Shown piece by piece: positions 22,514-36,962 of a stretch of 64,000 bases of DNA. Position 1 is the stretch's first letter. Each line of letters begins with the position of its first letter. A model generated the notes under the pieces. That model was not told the origin of the DNA, did no database searches, and worked only from the letters and a program-made list of their open reading frames with translations. This stretch comes from Manihot esculenta (lineage: Eukaryota > Streptophyta > Magnoliopsida > Malpighiales > Euphorbiaceae). Location of the stretch: assembly GCF_001659605.2 (NCBI RefSeq), contig NC_035175.2, forward strand, positions 28,305,705 to 28,369,704, in the 5' to 3' direction. The position numbers and the translations under genes are program-made.

Positions 22514-24893
22514 TGTAATACCCGGCTAGACTCCGGTATCAGAATTCCTACCGTCCGGTGGAATCTCGAAGGTCGGAAACCTCTAGAAGGGTAAAACCAT
22601 GTTTTATGGAATGTTTTTAAGGTATTTTATGTTTCTAAAGTAAAATGAAAATTTAGTTTTGAATGAAAAAGACCAAGGAGGCTTTGCCAGGTTCGGCCGC
22701 CGAAAGTTAAGTTCGGCCGCCGAACATGGTAAGGTTTTGGGAGCGCTTTAGGCCTCCGAAAGCCTTGTTTGAGTGAGTCAAGGTTCGGCCGCCGAACCTC
22801 ATGTTCGGCCGCCGAACATGCATGAGATGTGGGGGCACGTTAGGCCGCCGAAAGGTGACAGAACCAGCCCTATAAAGGACCCCGTGACCGAAAGAGGCGA
22901 GGTTTTCTCTCCCATTTCGGCCGACGGTAAGCTTTAGCCCTCCTATGGTCATTTTAAGTGTTTTCCCTCAAATCTTTCAGATCTTAACAAGTTACATCTT
23001 GTTTTTGAAGAGTTTTGAAGTTTGAGCAAGTTTGGAAGCTTGGAAATCAAAGAGTGGATTTCTCCCTACCTCCAAGCTAGGATCGTTCTTCCTCTCGATC
23101 TTCAAGAGGTAAGAGCCGATCTTAAGCTCCTTATGTGTTTTAAGTAAGTTTTAAGTTGTTTTATGGGGTAGAATGGCATGTATAGGGTTGTATGAGTTTT
23201 TAAGAAAATGTTAGGTTTTATGTGATTTGTGAACAATGTGGCTTGCTTGTGTGTTGTAGTTGGGGTTTAAGTTAGTTTGAGGCCCCTAGGAGCTTGTATG
23301 CTTGAGTATGCATGTTGTAGAATAGGGTTATGCATGATTGGTTGTGTAGGGGGTTGAAATGGGCATGAAGAACCAAGTTTCTGCCCTTTGGCAGAAACCA
23401 GGTTCGGCAGCCGAAGGCACTTTTGGCCGCCGAACCAGCTTGGGAGGCAGCTTTAGGCTGCCGAAGCCTACCCCCGAAAGTGGGAGTTTCGGCTCTGTCC
23501 GAGACTTTCGGTCGCCGAAGGTGCCGCCGAACATGCATGAGTTTCGCCTCTGTCTGGGAGTTTCGGCCGCCGAAGGTGCCGCCGAACCTGCCTGACTTTC
23601 GGCTCTGAAAGGACTTTCGGCCGCCGAAGGTGCCGCCGAAAGTGCCCTTCCCAGCCTTTTCTTGCATGTTTTCTAGGGATGTTTTGAGGTGTTTTAGGAG
23701 GTTTTTGGGGGTATGTTTAGAGTTATGTTCTTGTTGTTTGGTGCCTCATTTGAGTCCACCTGTGTAGGTTCGGACCCGAGGAACCGAGACCCCCGGTTGT
23801 GAGATAGTCGTTCAGGATCCGTCGTTAAAGCTTCAGTCACCAGGTGAGTGGAACAACTCCTTAAGTTTTAAAGTAAAGTAAATGAATAAATGAATGAATC
23901 ATAAAGCATTGCCCATGCATCATTATGCCATGCAATATTTCAGGATGTTTGCATTAGAATTCACGAATATGCTGCATTGCATAAATTGATGTTGATGTGG
24001 ATGGTTGTTGGGTGATCCATAGTCCTCTGATGTTATGTTATGATGATATGTTACGGAAGACTAGTGAGGCCCATTCTACGCCCCTGGCACTATGTAAGTG
24101 AAAGACCAGCGAGGCCCATTCTACGCCCCTGGCACTTTAGAATGTTATGTTATGTAAGAGAAAGACCAGTGAGGCCCATTCTACGCCCCTGGCATTTGGA
24201 GATGTTGAGGACTAATGGTGACAATACCATCCTTTATGTGATTAGCTGTGATGTGTTGCATTTCATGAAAGCATGAAAAGAAAAAGAAAGAGTTAAATAA
24301 AACAATAAAATAATAATAATAATAATGATAATAAGAAAAAGAATAATAAAATAAACAATAATAAACCTAAAAATGGAGGAATTAAATCAAATGTTTTTAC
24401 TTTCTGCTCACTGGGCTTTTTAGCTCACCCCCTCTCCCCTAACCCCAGTCTTGCAGGTGCTGAGTAGATAGAGAAGTCAAGAAGAGTAAGAGAAGTTTAT
24501 GTAATAGCCTAGTGGTGGACATGGTTTATTTGTAATGTAAAAGTATGTTATGTAATGTAATGAAAGTTTAGAATGTGCTTGACTGGAGTTTGTTTTAATC
24601 CCTTGGGTATATGATCCAAAAATGTTTTTATGATGTTTATATTATCTAAGCCTATGATATGTTATGTTACCCATTGGAGTATTTGATGAGGACTCCAACG
24701 AGGGGTTTATGATATGTTATGTATGCACAGGTTAGGCTTGGAAAGAAAAGTTTTAAATTTTTATGTATGATGTTGATCACGTATGGGATTAAACAGGTTC
24801 ATAGGATGTATGTTTGGCTTGCTACGGGTTCTGGCGGCCTTAAGCCGACCCGAATCCTAGCGCCGGTAGCGGTCCGGTTTCCGGGTCGTTACA
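22514..24893 (+). repeat. 3' LTR of element C
   Basis: 2380 bp, same length as the 5' LTR. Substitutions seen by eye include GG to AG near 22542, C to A near 23205, C to T in one palindrome near 23424 (TTTTGGCCGCCGAA), G to A near 23470 and C to T near 23512. Several are C-to-T or G-to-A, the usual outcome of cytosine methylation and deamination. Confidence 0.95.
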
Positions 24894-24898
24894 ACTAC
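24894..24898. repeat. Target-site duplication of element C, right
   Basis: ACTAC, an exact match to 14800-14804. Confidence 0.95.
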
Positions 24899-27503
24899 CA
24901 AGAATAAGTATCCGTTACCTAGGATCGATGATCTATTCGACCAGCTAGCAGGAGCAGGTTGTTTCTCCAAGATAGATCTGAGATCCGAGTACCACCAGCT
25001 GAGAATAAGAGAAGAAGATGTGCCGAAGACGGCGTTCAGGACCATATATGGGCATTATGAGTTCCTAGTAATGTCGTTTGGGCTGACCAATGCCCCTACA
25101 GCATTCATGGACCTTATGAACAGAGTGTTTAGCCAGTATCTGGATCACTTTGTTATTGTCTTCATTGATGATATCTTAGTATATTCCAGAAATGCAGAGG
25201 AGCATGCCCATCATCTGAGGTTAGTTTTGCAGACCCTAAGGGAGCACGACTTGTATGCCAAGTTCTCCAAGTGTGAATTCTGGTTGAGGAGCATCTCATT
25301 CTTGGGGCATGTTGTATCAGAAAAAGGAATTGAAGTGGACCCCAAGAAGGTGGAAGCTGTAGCAAACTGGCCTAGACCCACTACAGTTATAGAGATTAAG
25401 AGCTTTATGAGTTTGGCAAGTTACTACAGGAGGTTCATTCAGGACTTCTCTAAAATTGCCGCTCCTATGACCAGATTGACTAAGAAGAACCAGAGGTTTG
25501 TGTGGTCTGAGCAGTGCGAGGAAAGCTTTGAAGAGCTGAAGAAAATGTTAACGTCAGCACCGGTGTTAGCTCTGCCTACCAATAATGAAGAATTCTCAGT
25601 GTTTTGTGATGCGTCCCGTGTGGGACTGGGTTGTGTGTTAATGCAAAATGAGAGGGTAATTGCTTATGCTTCTAGGCAGCTGAAAAAGCATGAGTTGAAT
25701 TACCCTACACATGACCTAGAGATGGCGGCTGTAATTTTTGCACTCAAGATGTGGAGGCATTACCTGTATGGGGTTAAATGTGAGATCTTCACAGATCATA
25801 AGAGCTTGCAGTACATATGGAGTCAGAGAGAGTTGAATCTAAGGCAGAGGAGATGGGTGGAGCTGCTTAGTGACTATGATTGCAAAATTCAGTACCATCC
25901 GAGTAAGATAAATGTTGTGGCAGATGCCCTAAGCCAGAAATCACTTGGCAGTCTATCCCATATTACAGCAGAGAGAAGACCGGTGGTGAGGGAGTTCTAC
26001 AAGCTCGTTAATGAAGGGCTGCAGTTGGAGTTGTTTGGTACAGGTGCTTTGATAGCTCAGATGAGAGTAACACTCGTGTTTCTGGAGCAGGTGGCTCAGA
26101 AACAGCATGAGGACCCAGAGTTAGTAAAAATTGCCAGGACTGTTCAGTCAGGCAAGAATGAGGAGTTCAGATTTGACAGCAAGGGGATCCTCCGCCATGA
26201 GAGTAGATTATGTATACCAGATGACATGAGTCTAAAAGGTGACATTATGAGGGAGGCTCATAATGCTAGATACAGTGTTCACCCTGGAGCCACCAAGATG
26301 TATCAAGATCTGAAGAGAGTTTATTGGTGGCCAGCTATGAAGAGAGAAGTGGCACAGTTCGTGTCCGCCTGCGAAGTATGTCAGAGGGTGAAGCTGGAAC
26401 ATCAGAAGCCGACTGGAATGCTTAACCCACTACCGATTCCAGAGTGGAAATGAGAGAATATAGCTATAGACTTCGTGGTGGAGTTACCGGCAACGTCCAA
26501 CAGGTTAGACTCTATATGGGTGATTGTGGACAGATTGACCAAATCTGCTCACTTCATCCCTGTTAGGAGTAGCTACTCTGTGGATAAATTGGCGCAGGTG
26601 TTTGTAGATGAAGTGGTCAGGTTGCATGGGGCTCTTGTTTCAATTGTGTCTGATAGACGACCCCAGTTCACCTCCAGGTTTTGGCGGAGTCTGCAGAGTG
26701 CTATGGGTACCAGGCTGGACTTTAGCACTGCTTTCCATCCACAGACTGATGGACAGTCAGAGAGGACCATCAAGACAATAGAAGATATGCTCAGAATGTG
26801 TGTGCTAGATTTTGGCGGTTCTTGGAGGCAGCATCTACCTTTGGTGGAGTTTGCCTACAATAACAACTATCATGCTAGCATAGGGATGGCTCCATATGAA
26901 GCTTTGTATGGAAGGAAGTGCAGGTCACTTGTCTGCTGGGAGGAAGTTGGAGAAAGGGCCTTAGCAAGGCCTGAGCTAGTAGAGATCACTGGCAGGGTAA
27001 TGCCCATTATCAGAGAAAGGATCAGGACTGCTGTGAGCAGGCAAAAGAGTTATGCAGATGTCCGCAGGAAGAAAGTAGAGTTTCAGGAGGGAGATTTGGT
27101 GTTGCTCAAGGTGTCTCCTATGAAAGGGGTGATTCGTTTTGGGAAGAAAGGTAAGCTAGCTCCACGGTACATCGGACCCTTTGAGATCTTGCAAAAGATT
27201 AGGAATGTATCGTACAAGTTGGACTTACCTGCTTCAATGGAAAGGATCCATCCGGTTTTCCATGTTTCCATGTTAAGGAAGTTTGTGTCAGATCTGGGAA
27301 AGGTTCTTAGTGAGCCTGATGTGGAGATCCTAGGAGATCTCACCTATGTTGAGCAGCCAGTGCGAATCCTAGACACGCAGATCAGAAAGTTGAGGAACAA
27401 GGAAATCCCGATGGTGAAAGTCCTTTGGAATCACCATAATGTAGAAGAATGTACCTAGGAGACACGGGAGTCTATGCTCCAGCAATACCCTCATCTCTTT
27501 TAA
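24894..27503 (+). pseudogene. RT-RNase H-integrase-chromodomain (3' part of gag-pol) of element B
   Basis: Resumes the RT frame of B at the repeated target site ([18 protein letters not shown]). RT catalytic FIDD lies near 25165, RNase [11 protein letters not shown] near 25605, the integrase zinc region HNARYSVH...CEVCQ at 26260-26385, the D,D35E core from 26460, and the chromodomain-like tail ends at TAA 27501. The frame is continuous except for TGA at 26451 (a Trp codon in C) and TAG at 27456 (also Trp in C). LVMSFGL replaces the usual LVMPFGL in RT. Together with 12430-14804 this is the whole polyprotein of B. Confidence 0.92.
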
Positions 27504-27578
27504 GGTTTGTATCTATGTGTTGTTATGTGTTTATGTATGTTATGCTAGTTTGGTGAACATTCGGGGACGAATGTTCTT

Positions 27579-27590
27579 AAGGGGGGAGAA
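27579..27590 (+). promoter_or_regulatory. Polypurine tract of element B
   Basis: AAGGGGGGAGAA immediately before the 3' LTR of B. Confidence 0.85.
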
Positions 27591-29718
27591 TGTAATACCC
27601 GGCTAGACCCCGGCATCGGAATTCCTTTTTCCGGTGGAATCTCGGATGTTGGAAACCTCTAGAAGGGTAAAATATGTTTTTCTAAAGTGTTTTCATGTGT
27701 TTTAAAGTTTAAAGTAAGAAAGAAATTGAGTTTTGAAAGAAAATGTTTTGGAGGAAAAACCCAGGTTCGACCGCCGAACCTCATGTTTGGCCGCCGAACA
27801 TGGTGGAGTTGCGAAGGCACTTTTGGCTTCCGAAGGTGGTCTGGTCAGCCGCCTATAAAAGGCCCCCTGTCTGAAAATGGGCGAGTTTTCTCTCTCTATT
27901 TTCGGGCAAGGTGAGTCTCTGCCACCCCTTTTGTTGATCTTGTGTTTTCTCCTCAAATCCTTCAAGTTTTAATAAGTTTTAGCTTAGTTTTGAAGATTTT
28001 AAAGCAAAAATCGAAGTTTTAAAGCTTGGAGACCCCGGAGCTCGATTTTTCCCATCTCCGAGTTTGGATCGCCTCTCCTCTCGTTTTTCAAAAGGTAAGT
28101 GGAGATCCTACCCTTCTTTTATGTTTTATGTAAGTTTTGAGGGGTTTTAGAGAGTTTTGATGCATGTTTAGGCTAGTTATAAATGTTAGGGTTTATGTGT
28201 GTTTAATGATGAAATGCATGTTTAATGTGTTGCTATGTGATGTTTGTTAGGGTATAGGATGGTTTGAGACCCCTATATGCTTGAGTACATGTTTATGCAT
28301 GTTTTTGCATGAGTTGGTTTGAGTTTGGAAGGTTTGGGAGGCAAATGTCTGAGAAGGGCTTGAGTTCTGCCATTTTGGAAGAACTCAGGTTCGGCAGCCG
28401 AAGCCATGTTCGGCCGCCGAACCTGCCTGAGGAGGCAGTTTTGGCTGCCAAACCCTGCCCCCGAAAGTTTGGACTTTCGGCTCTAGAGGGGACTTTCGAC
28501 CGCCGAACCTACCGCCGAAGGTGACTGAGTTTCGGCTCTAGAGGGACTTTCGGCCGCCGAACCTGCCACAGAAAGTGCCCTGTCCAGCCTTCCTTTGCAT
28601 GCTTTCTATGAATGTTTTGTGGTGTTTTAGGGGGTTTTTGGGGGGATGTTTAGAGTCATGTTAGTATATGTTTGGTCCCTCATTTGAGTCCACCTATGTA
28701 GGTTCGGACCCGAGGAACCGAGGACCCCAGCAGTGAGGTAGCTGCTGAGGTGAGTAGAATGGATCTTTATGTTTCAAAGTAAATAAATTCTGAGCATGTT
28801 CATGCATCACGAATGACATGATATATACTAGGTTGTTTGCATTAGAAATCACGAATATGTTGCATTGCATATTATGATGTTGATGTGGATGGATGTTGGA
28901 TGACCCATTAGTCCTCGATATGATATGATGACGATGATACGGTATAGAAGTCCAGTGAGGCCCATTCTACGCCCCTGGCACAGAGTAAGAGAAAGACTAG
29001 TGAGGCCCTTTCTACGCCCCTGGCACATTGAAATGTTATGTTATGTTATGTTAAGAGAAAGACCAGTGAGGCCCATTCTACGCCCCTGACACTATTGGAA
29101 TGTGTAGAGGGCTATTGGTGACAAGTCCATCCTTGATGTGAATTGTTTGTGATGTGATGCATTCCATGAAAGCATGTATTTTAATATACTGTTTTACTAT
29201 TCTGCTCACTGGGCTCTAGTAGCTCACCCCTTTCCCTTAACCCCCAGGTTTGCAGGTTCGAAATAGACCAGGAAGTCAGCAAGAGTAAAAGTCCTATGTA
29301 TGTAATAGTTAGTTGTGGACATGAAAGATAATGTAATGTAATGTAATGTAAGATATTGTATAGAATTGTATTGAGGATTAGTATTGTGCTTGGCCCTAAT
29401 GTATGAGAATCCCTTTTGATACATGATCTTAATGTGATGTTTAATTAATGTGATGTAAACCAAGCTTGATGTATGTAATGTTGACCCAGCTAGAGCATTT
29501 GATGAGGGCTCTAGTGTGGGGTTTTTATGTTTATAGTATGGTGCATGCACAGTTCAAACTTGGTAGAATGGAAAGTTTAAAGTTTTTATGAAAATGTATG
29601 ATCATGTATGGGATTTATCAGGTATGACAGGTTGTATGTTAGACTTGCTACGGGTCCCGGCGACCTTAAGTCGATCTGGATCCTAGCGCTGGTAGCGGTC
29701 CGATTTCGGGTCGTTACA
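27591..29718 (+). repeat. 3' LTR of element B
   Basis: TGTAATACCCGG ... GTCGTTACA, 2128 bp. TATA box TATAAAA at 27854. Its palindromes are partly decayed (TTCGACCGCCGAA, TTTGGCCGCCGAA). It has an additional palindrome-bearing repeat unit near 28500-28560 that the 5' LTR lacks. The three tandem GAGGCCC.TTCTACGCCCCTG units are at 28950-29095. Confidence 0.9.
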
Positions 29719-29830
29719 CTCGCTTTCATGAAGATCATGGCCACACAACAAAAGAATGTCAATAATTAAAGGACGAGATTAAGAGACTAATTCCTTATGT
29801 TTCACACTGAAATCTTGTAATAATCTGAGT
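29719..29830 (+). pseudogene. Continuation of element A gag (zinc-knuckle region)
   Basis: Right after B, the frame reads FHEDHGHTTKECQ, stop, LKDEIKRLI, which continues the KYC left of the insertion at 8437. HGHTTKEC with the preceding YC makes a CX..C-type zinc knuckle of Tat-group gag. Only a short piece is recognisable; beyond about 29830 the sequence has too many stops to assign. Confidence 0.7.
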
Positions 29831-30703
29831 AGCCATGTGATTTCACAAGACATTACTCAACTTCAGTGGAGCAATGAAAAAAATTGTTTGCTTCTTGGAA
29901 TACCATGAGATTGGCGAGGATCTAAGGAAAATAATTTAATAAGTAGCAGATTTCTGTGTCATTGAGCATCCTGCTCAATCAGCATTGCAATAGGCTGGTA
30001 TAGCTAACAAACTAATTAAAGAGAGCTTAATTCCTTGTCTTAGAGTACCTTTAATATAATGTAAGACCCTGTATGCAACATCAAGATGGGGTTATCACAG
30101 AGAATGCACAAATTGATTAAGCACATGAACAATATAACATATGCCTGGATATATACAACCCACTATGAGATCTTGCAATGTTCCTACCTTCAAGAATAAT
30201 ACTAATATGGGTAGATCCGAACTATTGCAACTTAGGTCAAATCCTTATCCTGCATGACCAGATGATGCTAGATCAAGTTGTATAGTGCTCTTAAATGCCT
30301 ATGTTATATTGATGTCTACCTAGATGTCATGTGAGAATATTCCCATAAAATTTTATAATTTTTTAGTATGTTTACTATTTTTCGTTGAATTGTAACTTCT
30401 AATGCCAGAATTTTCAATAATTATGTGAGAATTTTCAATAGGTTCAATTTTCGTGTTTTTGTTGTTCTTGGCTATTTTATTTCTTTCATTTTTGTATTTT
30501 AATCTTTGATTTCATATTATTAACTTCTGTTTAAGTATTAGAACAGATGGTAGATGCAGCTAGAATTTCCATTAATGATTAGAATTAGTCGACTCCTTAC
30601 TTTCCAATTTGGGAGAAAAATCTGCTTTCTACTTTGCATTTTGAATTTAATTTTTTTAAATTTCATATCTGAATAAATAATCTAATTGTTGTATCTTTTT
30701 TTT
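29831..30703. other. Unassigned sequence between element A remnant and the MULE-type MITE
   Basis: Moderately AT-rich, no sustained open frame. The first few hundred bases may be further decayed internal sequence of element A, but no protein motif was recognised. Confidence 0.4.
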
Positions 30704-30929
30704 TTATTTTTAGAGTAAATTATATTTTAGTTCCTAAATTTTAACGTAATTAATGGATTGGTCTCTGTATTTCTAAAATCGAACATTTAACTCGTTGTAT
30801 AATCAATCCGTCTAAATTGAAGATCTTCTACTCATAATTCTATTAGTCAACCGCTCAAAAGGAGAACAAATATTTCAAATACTTAAAATACCCTCGTGAA
30901 CACTTAAATCTTTTCCAATATGAGAATTT

Positions 30930-32788
<1,859 letters not shown>

Positions 32789-33513
32789 TTTTATATTGAG
32801 TAAACTACACTTTTATCCCTAAATTTTAGCGTAATTGATGAATCAATACTTATATTTTTAAAACTAAATTCTTAAGTCCCTCTATATTTAAATCCGTTTA
32901 AAATTAAAGTTCTTATGTCCATTATAAATATTAGTTTAAAGCTAGTGAATAGTCAAAGTTCTTCTAAAAGTACAATTTCTTCATAAAATACTCTTTATAA
33001 AAGTTTACAATCTATTTAAAGGTTACTTGGTAATACATAAAAATAGTTGGAGTTGTAAGTATTTTGTGAAAGTTTTAAAGTTACAAATATTGAAGTATAT
33101 TAATGAATAAAAGTTGAAGAACAAAAAGTGTTAAAAATTAGTTAAATGAGATATTATATACAAAAGTTAATGGGGACTTAAGTGTTCTTCAAATAAAAAA
33201 TAACGGATCAAAATATTTAAAGTATAATAGTTGAGGACAGATTGATTATAGAGAGATTTAAGTGTATGATTTTAAAAATTCAGGGACCGATCCGTTAATT
33301 ATACTAAAATTCAAGGATTCAAGTGTAGTTTGTCCATTTGAAAGTGTAATAAAAATATTTTCACATTTTTAACGGCAGAAATAGATGGAAGAACCTCTAA
33401 TTTAGACAGATTAATTATAGAGGAATTTAAGTGTCCGATTGTAAAAATAAAAGAATCAATCCGTTAATTATACTAAAATTCAAGAACTAAAGTATAATTT
33501 ACTCTTGTTTTTA

Positions 33514-34191
33514 GTACTTCTCACTTATCACAAACGGATATGACAATTCATATGGGATTGTAATTCATATTTCCTCATTCATTCACAAATGAATCCCCTC
33601 ACAAACAGATTTTTTTTTGTTTGTAAGCCATTTAAAAATTAGACATTTGCAATCCATTTGTAATGTAAATGGATTTTTCATTTGTAAATATTGTTTGTAA
33701 ATCGTACAAGATTCTTTTCTATTTATAATTATAACATAACAACATAACGTTGTTTCATATCTGTTTATAAATTTACAAATAAATTTTTTGTTCCATTGTA
33801 ATTTTTAAATTAATAAATAAAATCAATTACAAATATCAATAAGCCATCCTGTTAAATTTTAAAATAGGAATAGAGCTATAGACCACCGCCATTAGTTGTT
33901 CAGCACCACATATCAGGTCAAATGAGATGGAAAATAATCTGAATTTGATCTATAGGCTTAGATACATCACTATCAGACCTTGAAATTGAATGCAGATGGT
34001 GTTTTCTTACATAAGATGTATTATCTATCTAAGGGTCAAAATAAAGAAAAAGACGAGCATCTATAATGAGAAATGAATTTATTTATTTTCAAAAAGAATA
34101 TTCGTGATTATACCTAAATATAGACAAAAGAAAATTTCACAATTAAAAAGGGAAAAGGAAATTCTAACAATTAGATATACCTCTTAAAACG
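33514..34191. other. Unassigned AT-rich sequence left of element E
   Basis: Contains several variants of an ACAAATGGATT-like motif in both orientations (33540-33720), which could be the subterminal part of another DNA element, but no terminal repeats were found. No coding frame. Confidence 0.35.
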
Positions 34192-34684
34192 TACTGTGGT
34201 GGACACTATACTTGGCATTATGAGCTTCTCTCATAATGTCTCTTTTCAAATTTATATTATCTGATATACATAATTTGTTATCATAAAGAAGGATCTTTTT
34301 ATTGTCAAATCTGAATTCACTATTTTTACCTTGTTGAACTGCTTTTGCTATTTTTACGAACTCTGGATCCTCGTTCTGTTTCTATGCTACTTATTTCAAA
34401 AATACAGGTGTCATTTTCATTTGTGCTACTAAAATACCTGTATCAGAGAACTCCAACTGTAAGCCTTACCTAAAAAATTCTTTTAGCACTAGTCTCCTTT
34501 CCACTAAGATATGAGATAAACTGCCAAGTGATTTTCAGCTAATAACTTCTGCTACTACATTTGTTTTACTTAGATGGTACTGGATTTTGCAATCATAATC
34601 ACTAAAGAGTTTTGCCCATCTCTTATACCTCAATTTCAACTCCTTTTGAATCAAGATGTATTGTAACATTTTATGATCTATAAA
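34192..34684 (-). pseudogene. Element E: end of RNase H region and integrase zinc-binding segment
   Basis: On the minus strand the reading [17 protein letters not shown] (34200-34255) matches the His-containing half of the integrase zinc domain in B-D, preceded by SEFRFDNKKILLYDNKLC and KQNEDPEFVKIAKAVQ. The right edge at 34684 is the insertion point of D, in the codons for FTDHK; the frame continues at 44424. Confidence 0.8.
34680..34684. repeat. Target-site duplication of element D, left
   Basis: ATAAA; the right copy is GTAAA (44424-44428). The right copy restores the FTDHK codons of element E, so the left copy probably carries the mutation. Confidence 0.7.
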
Positions 34685-34935
34685 TGTAATACCCGGCTAG
34701 ACCCCGGCATTGGAATTCCTACCTTCCGGCGGAATCTCCGTTGGAATCCGGAATTTCTCAGATGTTGGAGCCTTCTAGAAGGGTAAAATAAAGGTTTTCT
34801 AAAATGTTTTTATATGTTTTTAGGATTTTAATGAAGAAAGAAATTGAGTTTTGAAAGAAAAGACCAAAGAGGAAAAGTCCAGGTTCGGCCGCCGAACCTC
34901 AAGTTCGGCCCCCGAAGGTGGTCTGGTCAGTCACC

Positions 34936-34943
34936 TATAAAAG
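34936..34943 (+). promoter_or_regulatory. First TATA box in element D 5' LTR
   Basis: TATAAAAG followed by GCCCCTTGTCCGAAAATGGG. Together with the second copy 130 bp downstream it gives a tandem core promoter. Confidence 0.65.
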
Positions 34944-35065
34944 GCCCCTTGTCCGAAAATGGGCGAGTTTTCTCTCTCTATTTTCGGGCATAGGTGAGAT
35001 TTCGCCCTCCCATGGTGGACTTGCGGGAGCTCTTTTGGCCCCCAAAGGTGGTCTGACCAGCCACC

Positions 35066-35073
35066 TATAAAAG
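35066..35073 (+). promoter_or_regulatory. Second TATA box in element D 5' LTR
   Basis: TATAAAAG in the same context as the first copy. The 3' LTR of D has only one (42587). Confidence 0.65.
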
Positions 35074-36950
35074 GCCCCTTGTCCGAAAATGGGCGAGTTT
35101 TCACTCTCTATTTTCGGGTATAGGTGAGATTTCTCCCTCCCATGGTTGATTTTGTGTTTTCCTTCAATCCCTTCAAGTTTTGATGAGTTTTTACCTTGTT
35201 TTGAAGATTTTTGAGCTAAGATCAAAGTTTTGAAGCTTGGAGACCCCCGGAGCTCAATTTCTCCCAATCTCCAAGTTTGGATCACATCTCCTCTCGATCT
35301 TCAAGAGGTAAGTGTAGATCCACGCCTTTTATGATGCTTTAAGTAAGTTTTTAGAAGGGGTTAAGGGTTTTAATACATGTTTAGAGTAGATATAAAATGT
35401 TAGGTTTATGTTAGTTAAATGATAAATGTATGTTAACGTGATGCTATGTTGATGTTTGTTGGGGTTTAGGCTAGTTTTATTCCCCTATATGCTTGTATAA
35501 GTGTTTATGCATGTTTTAGAATAGTTGAATGCATGTTGTGAAGTTTTGGGTGGCTGGATGTGAGAGGTAGAATCGGGTTCTGCCCTTTGGGAGAGCCCAG
35601 GTTCGGCCGTCGAAGCCAGTTTCGGCCGCCAAACCTGCCTGTGGAGGCAGTTTTGGCCGCCTAAGCTCGCCCCCGAAGGTTTGGACTTTCGGCTCTGGAA
35701 GGACTTTTGGCCGCCGAACCTTGCCCCTGAAAGTGCCTGACTTTCAGATCTGGAGGGACCTTCGGCCGCCGAACCTGCCACCAGAAGTCCCCTGTCCAGC
35801 CTTCCTTTGTTAGTTTTCTATGCATGTTTTGATGATGTTTTAGGGGGTTTTTGGGGAGATGTTTAGAGTCATGTTAGAGTTTGTTTGGTCCCTCATTTGA
35901 GTCCACCTGTGTAGGATCGGACCTGAGGAACCGAGGAGGCCAACAGTGTTAGCTGTTTCAGAGTCAGCCAGAGGTGAGTAAAACTGAACTATGTTTTAAA
36001 ATAAATGAAATTTTTAGCATGTTCATGCATCACGAATGCCATGATATGTACTAGGTTGTTTTGCATTAGAATTCACGAATATGATGCATTGCATAATATG
36101 ATGTTGATGTGGATGGATGTTGGATGACCCACTAGCCCTCGATATGATATGTTATGATACGGTATGAAAGTCCAGTGAGGCCCATTCTACGCCCCTGGCA
36201 CGATGTGAGAGAAAGACCAGTGAGGCCCATTCTACGCCCCTGGCACATTGGATATGTTATGTTATGTCATGTTAAGAGAAAGTCCAGTGAGGCCCATTCT
36301 ACGCCCCTGGCACAATTGGACTATGTAGAGGGTTATTGGTGACAAGTCCATCCGTGATGTGAATTGTTTGTGATGTAATGCATTTCATGATGGCATATGT
36401 TTATAAACTGTTTTTATTGTTCTGCTCACTGGGTTTTAGTAGTTCACTCCTTTCCCCTAACCCCCAGGGTTGCAGGAGCACAGGTAGCTATGGGAGAGTC
36501 ATCAGAGTTCTGGTATAGCATGATGTAATAGAGTTTTAGTGGACATGTAATGATATGTAAATTAATGTAATGTAAGGTATTGTACAGTAATGTAATGAGG
36601 ATTAGTATTGTGCTTGGCCCTAATGTATGGTTAATCCCTTTTTGTACATGATCTTATGTTAATGTTTTAATGATGACATATGTTGAACCAAACTTGATGT
36701 ATGTAATGTTGACCCAACTAGAGCATTTGATGAGGGCTCTAGTATGGGGTTTGTATGTATAAAGTTATGGTGCGTGCACAGGTCAAGCTTGGTATATGGA
36801 AAGTTTAAAGTTTTTATGAAAATGTATGATCATGTATGGGATTTTATCAGATGTACAGGATGTATAGTAGGCTTGCTACGGGTCCCGGCGACTTTAAGTC
36901 GATCTGGATCCTAGCACCGGTAGCGGTCCGGTTTTCGGGTCGTTACAGAG

Positions 36951-36962
36951 TGGTATCAGAGC
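36951..36962 (+). promoter_or_regulatory. Primer-binding site of element D
   Basis: TGGTATCAGAGC, three bases after the LTR; complementary to initiator Met tRNA. Confidence 0.9.

Larger units (their letters stand above)
14805..24893 (+). mobile_element. Element C: young full-length Tekay-type chromovirus inserted in the RT of element B
   Basis: 10,089 bp: LTR 14805-17184, primer-binding site 17188-17199, gag-pol 17435-22423, polypurine tract 22501-22513, LTR 22514-24893. Both LTRs are exactly 2380 bp and I count about 12 single-base differences by hand (about 99.5% identity). A perfect 5-bp target duplication, one near-intact 1662-codon frame and near-identical LTRs make it the most recent insertion in the window. 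The only obvious coding lesion is an amber codon at 21674. Confidence 0.95.
8438..29718 (+). mobile_element. Element B: Tekay/Del-type Ty3/gypsy chromovirus, carrying nested insertions
   Basis: Full-length LTR retrotransposon with 5' LTR 8438-10511, Met-type primer-binding site 10515-10526, gag-pol in two pieces, polypurine tract 27579-27590 and 3' LTR 27591-29718. It is interrupted by a 1.6-kb repeat at 10571-12198 and by element C at 14805-24893. Order protease, reverse transcriptase, RNase H, integrase with a C-terminal chromodomain-like tail marks it as a chromovirus; long LTRs and the tail sequence suggest Tekay/Del. Many nonsense codons and frameshifts make it non-autonomous now. It landed inside the gag of element A. 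Confidence 0.9.
34685..36947 (+). repeat. 5' LTR of element D, with duplicated promoter segment
   Basis: 2263 bp, TGTAATACCCGG ... GTCGTTACA. It is 139 bp longer than the 3' LTR because a segment of about 130 bp with the TATA box and the start of the transcribed region is present twice (TATAAAAG at 34936 and 35066). Three tandem GAGGCCCATTCTACGCCCCT units lie at 36174-36312. Confidence 0.9.

Noticed and set aside
8438..29718. Endogenous pararetrovirus or retrovirus with envelope gene
   Set aside because: No movement protein, envelope or extra frame; LTRs, primer site and gag-pol order with a chromodomain tail identify plant Ty3/gypsy elements.
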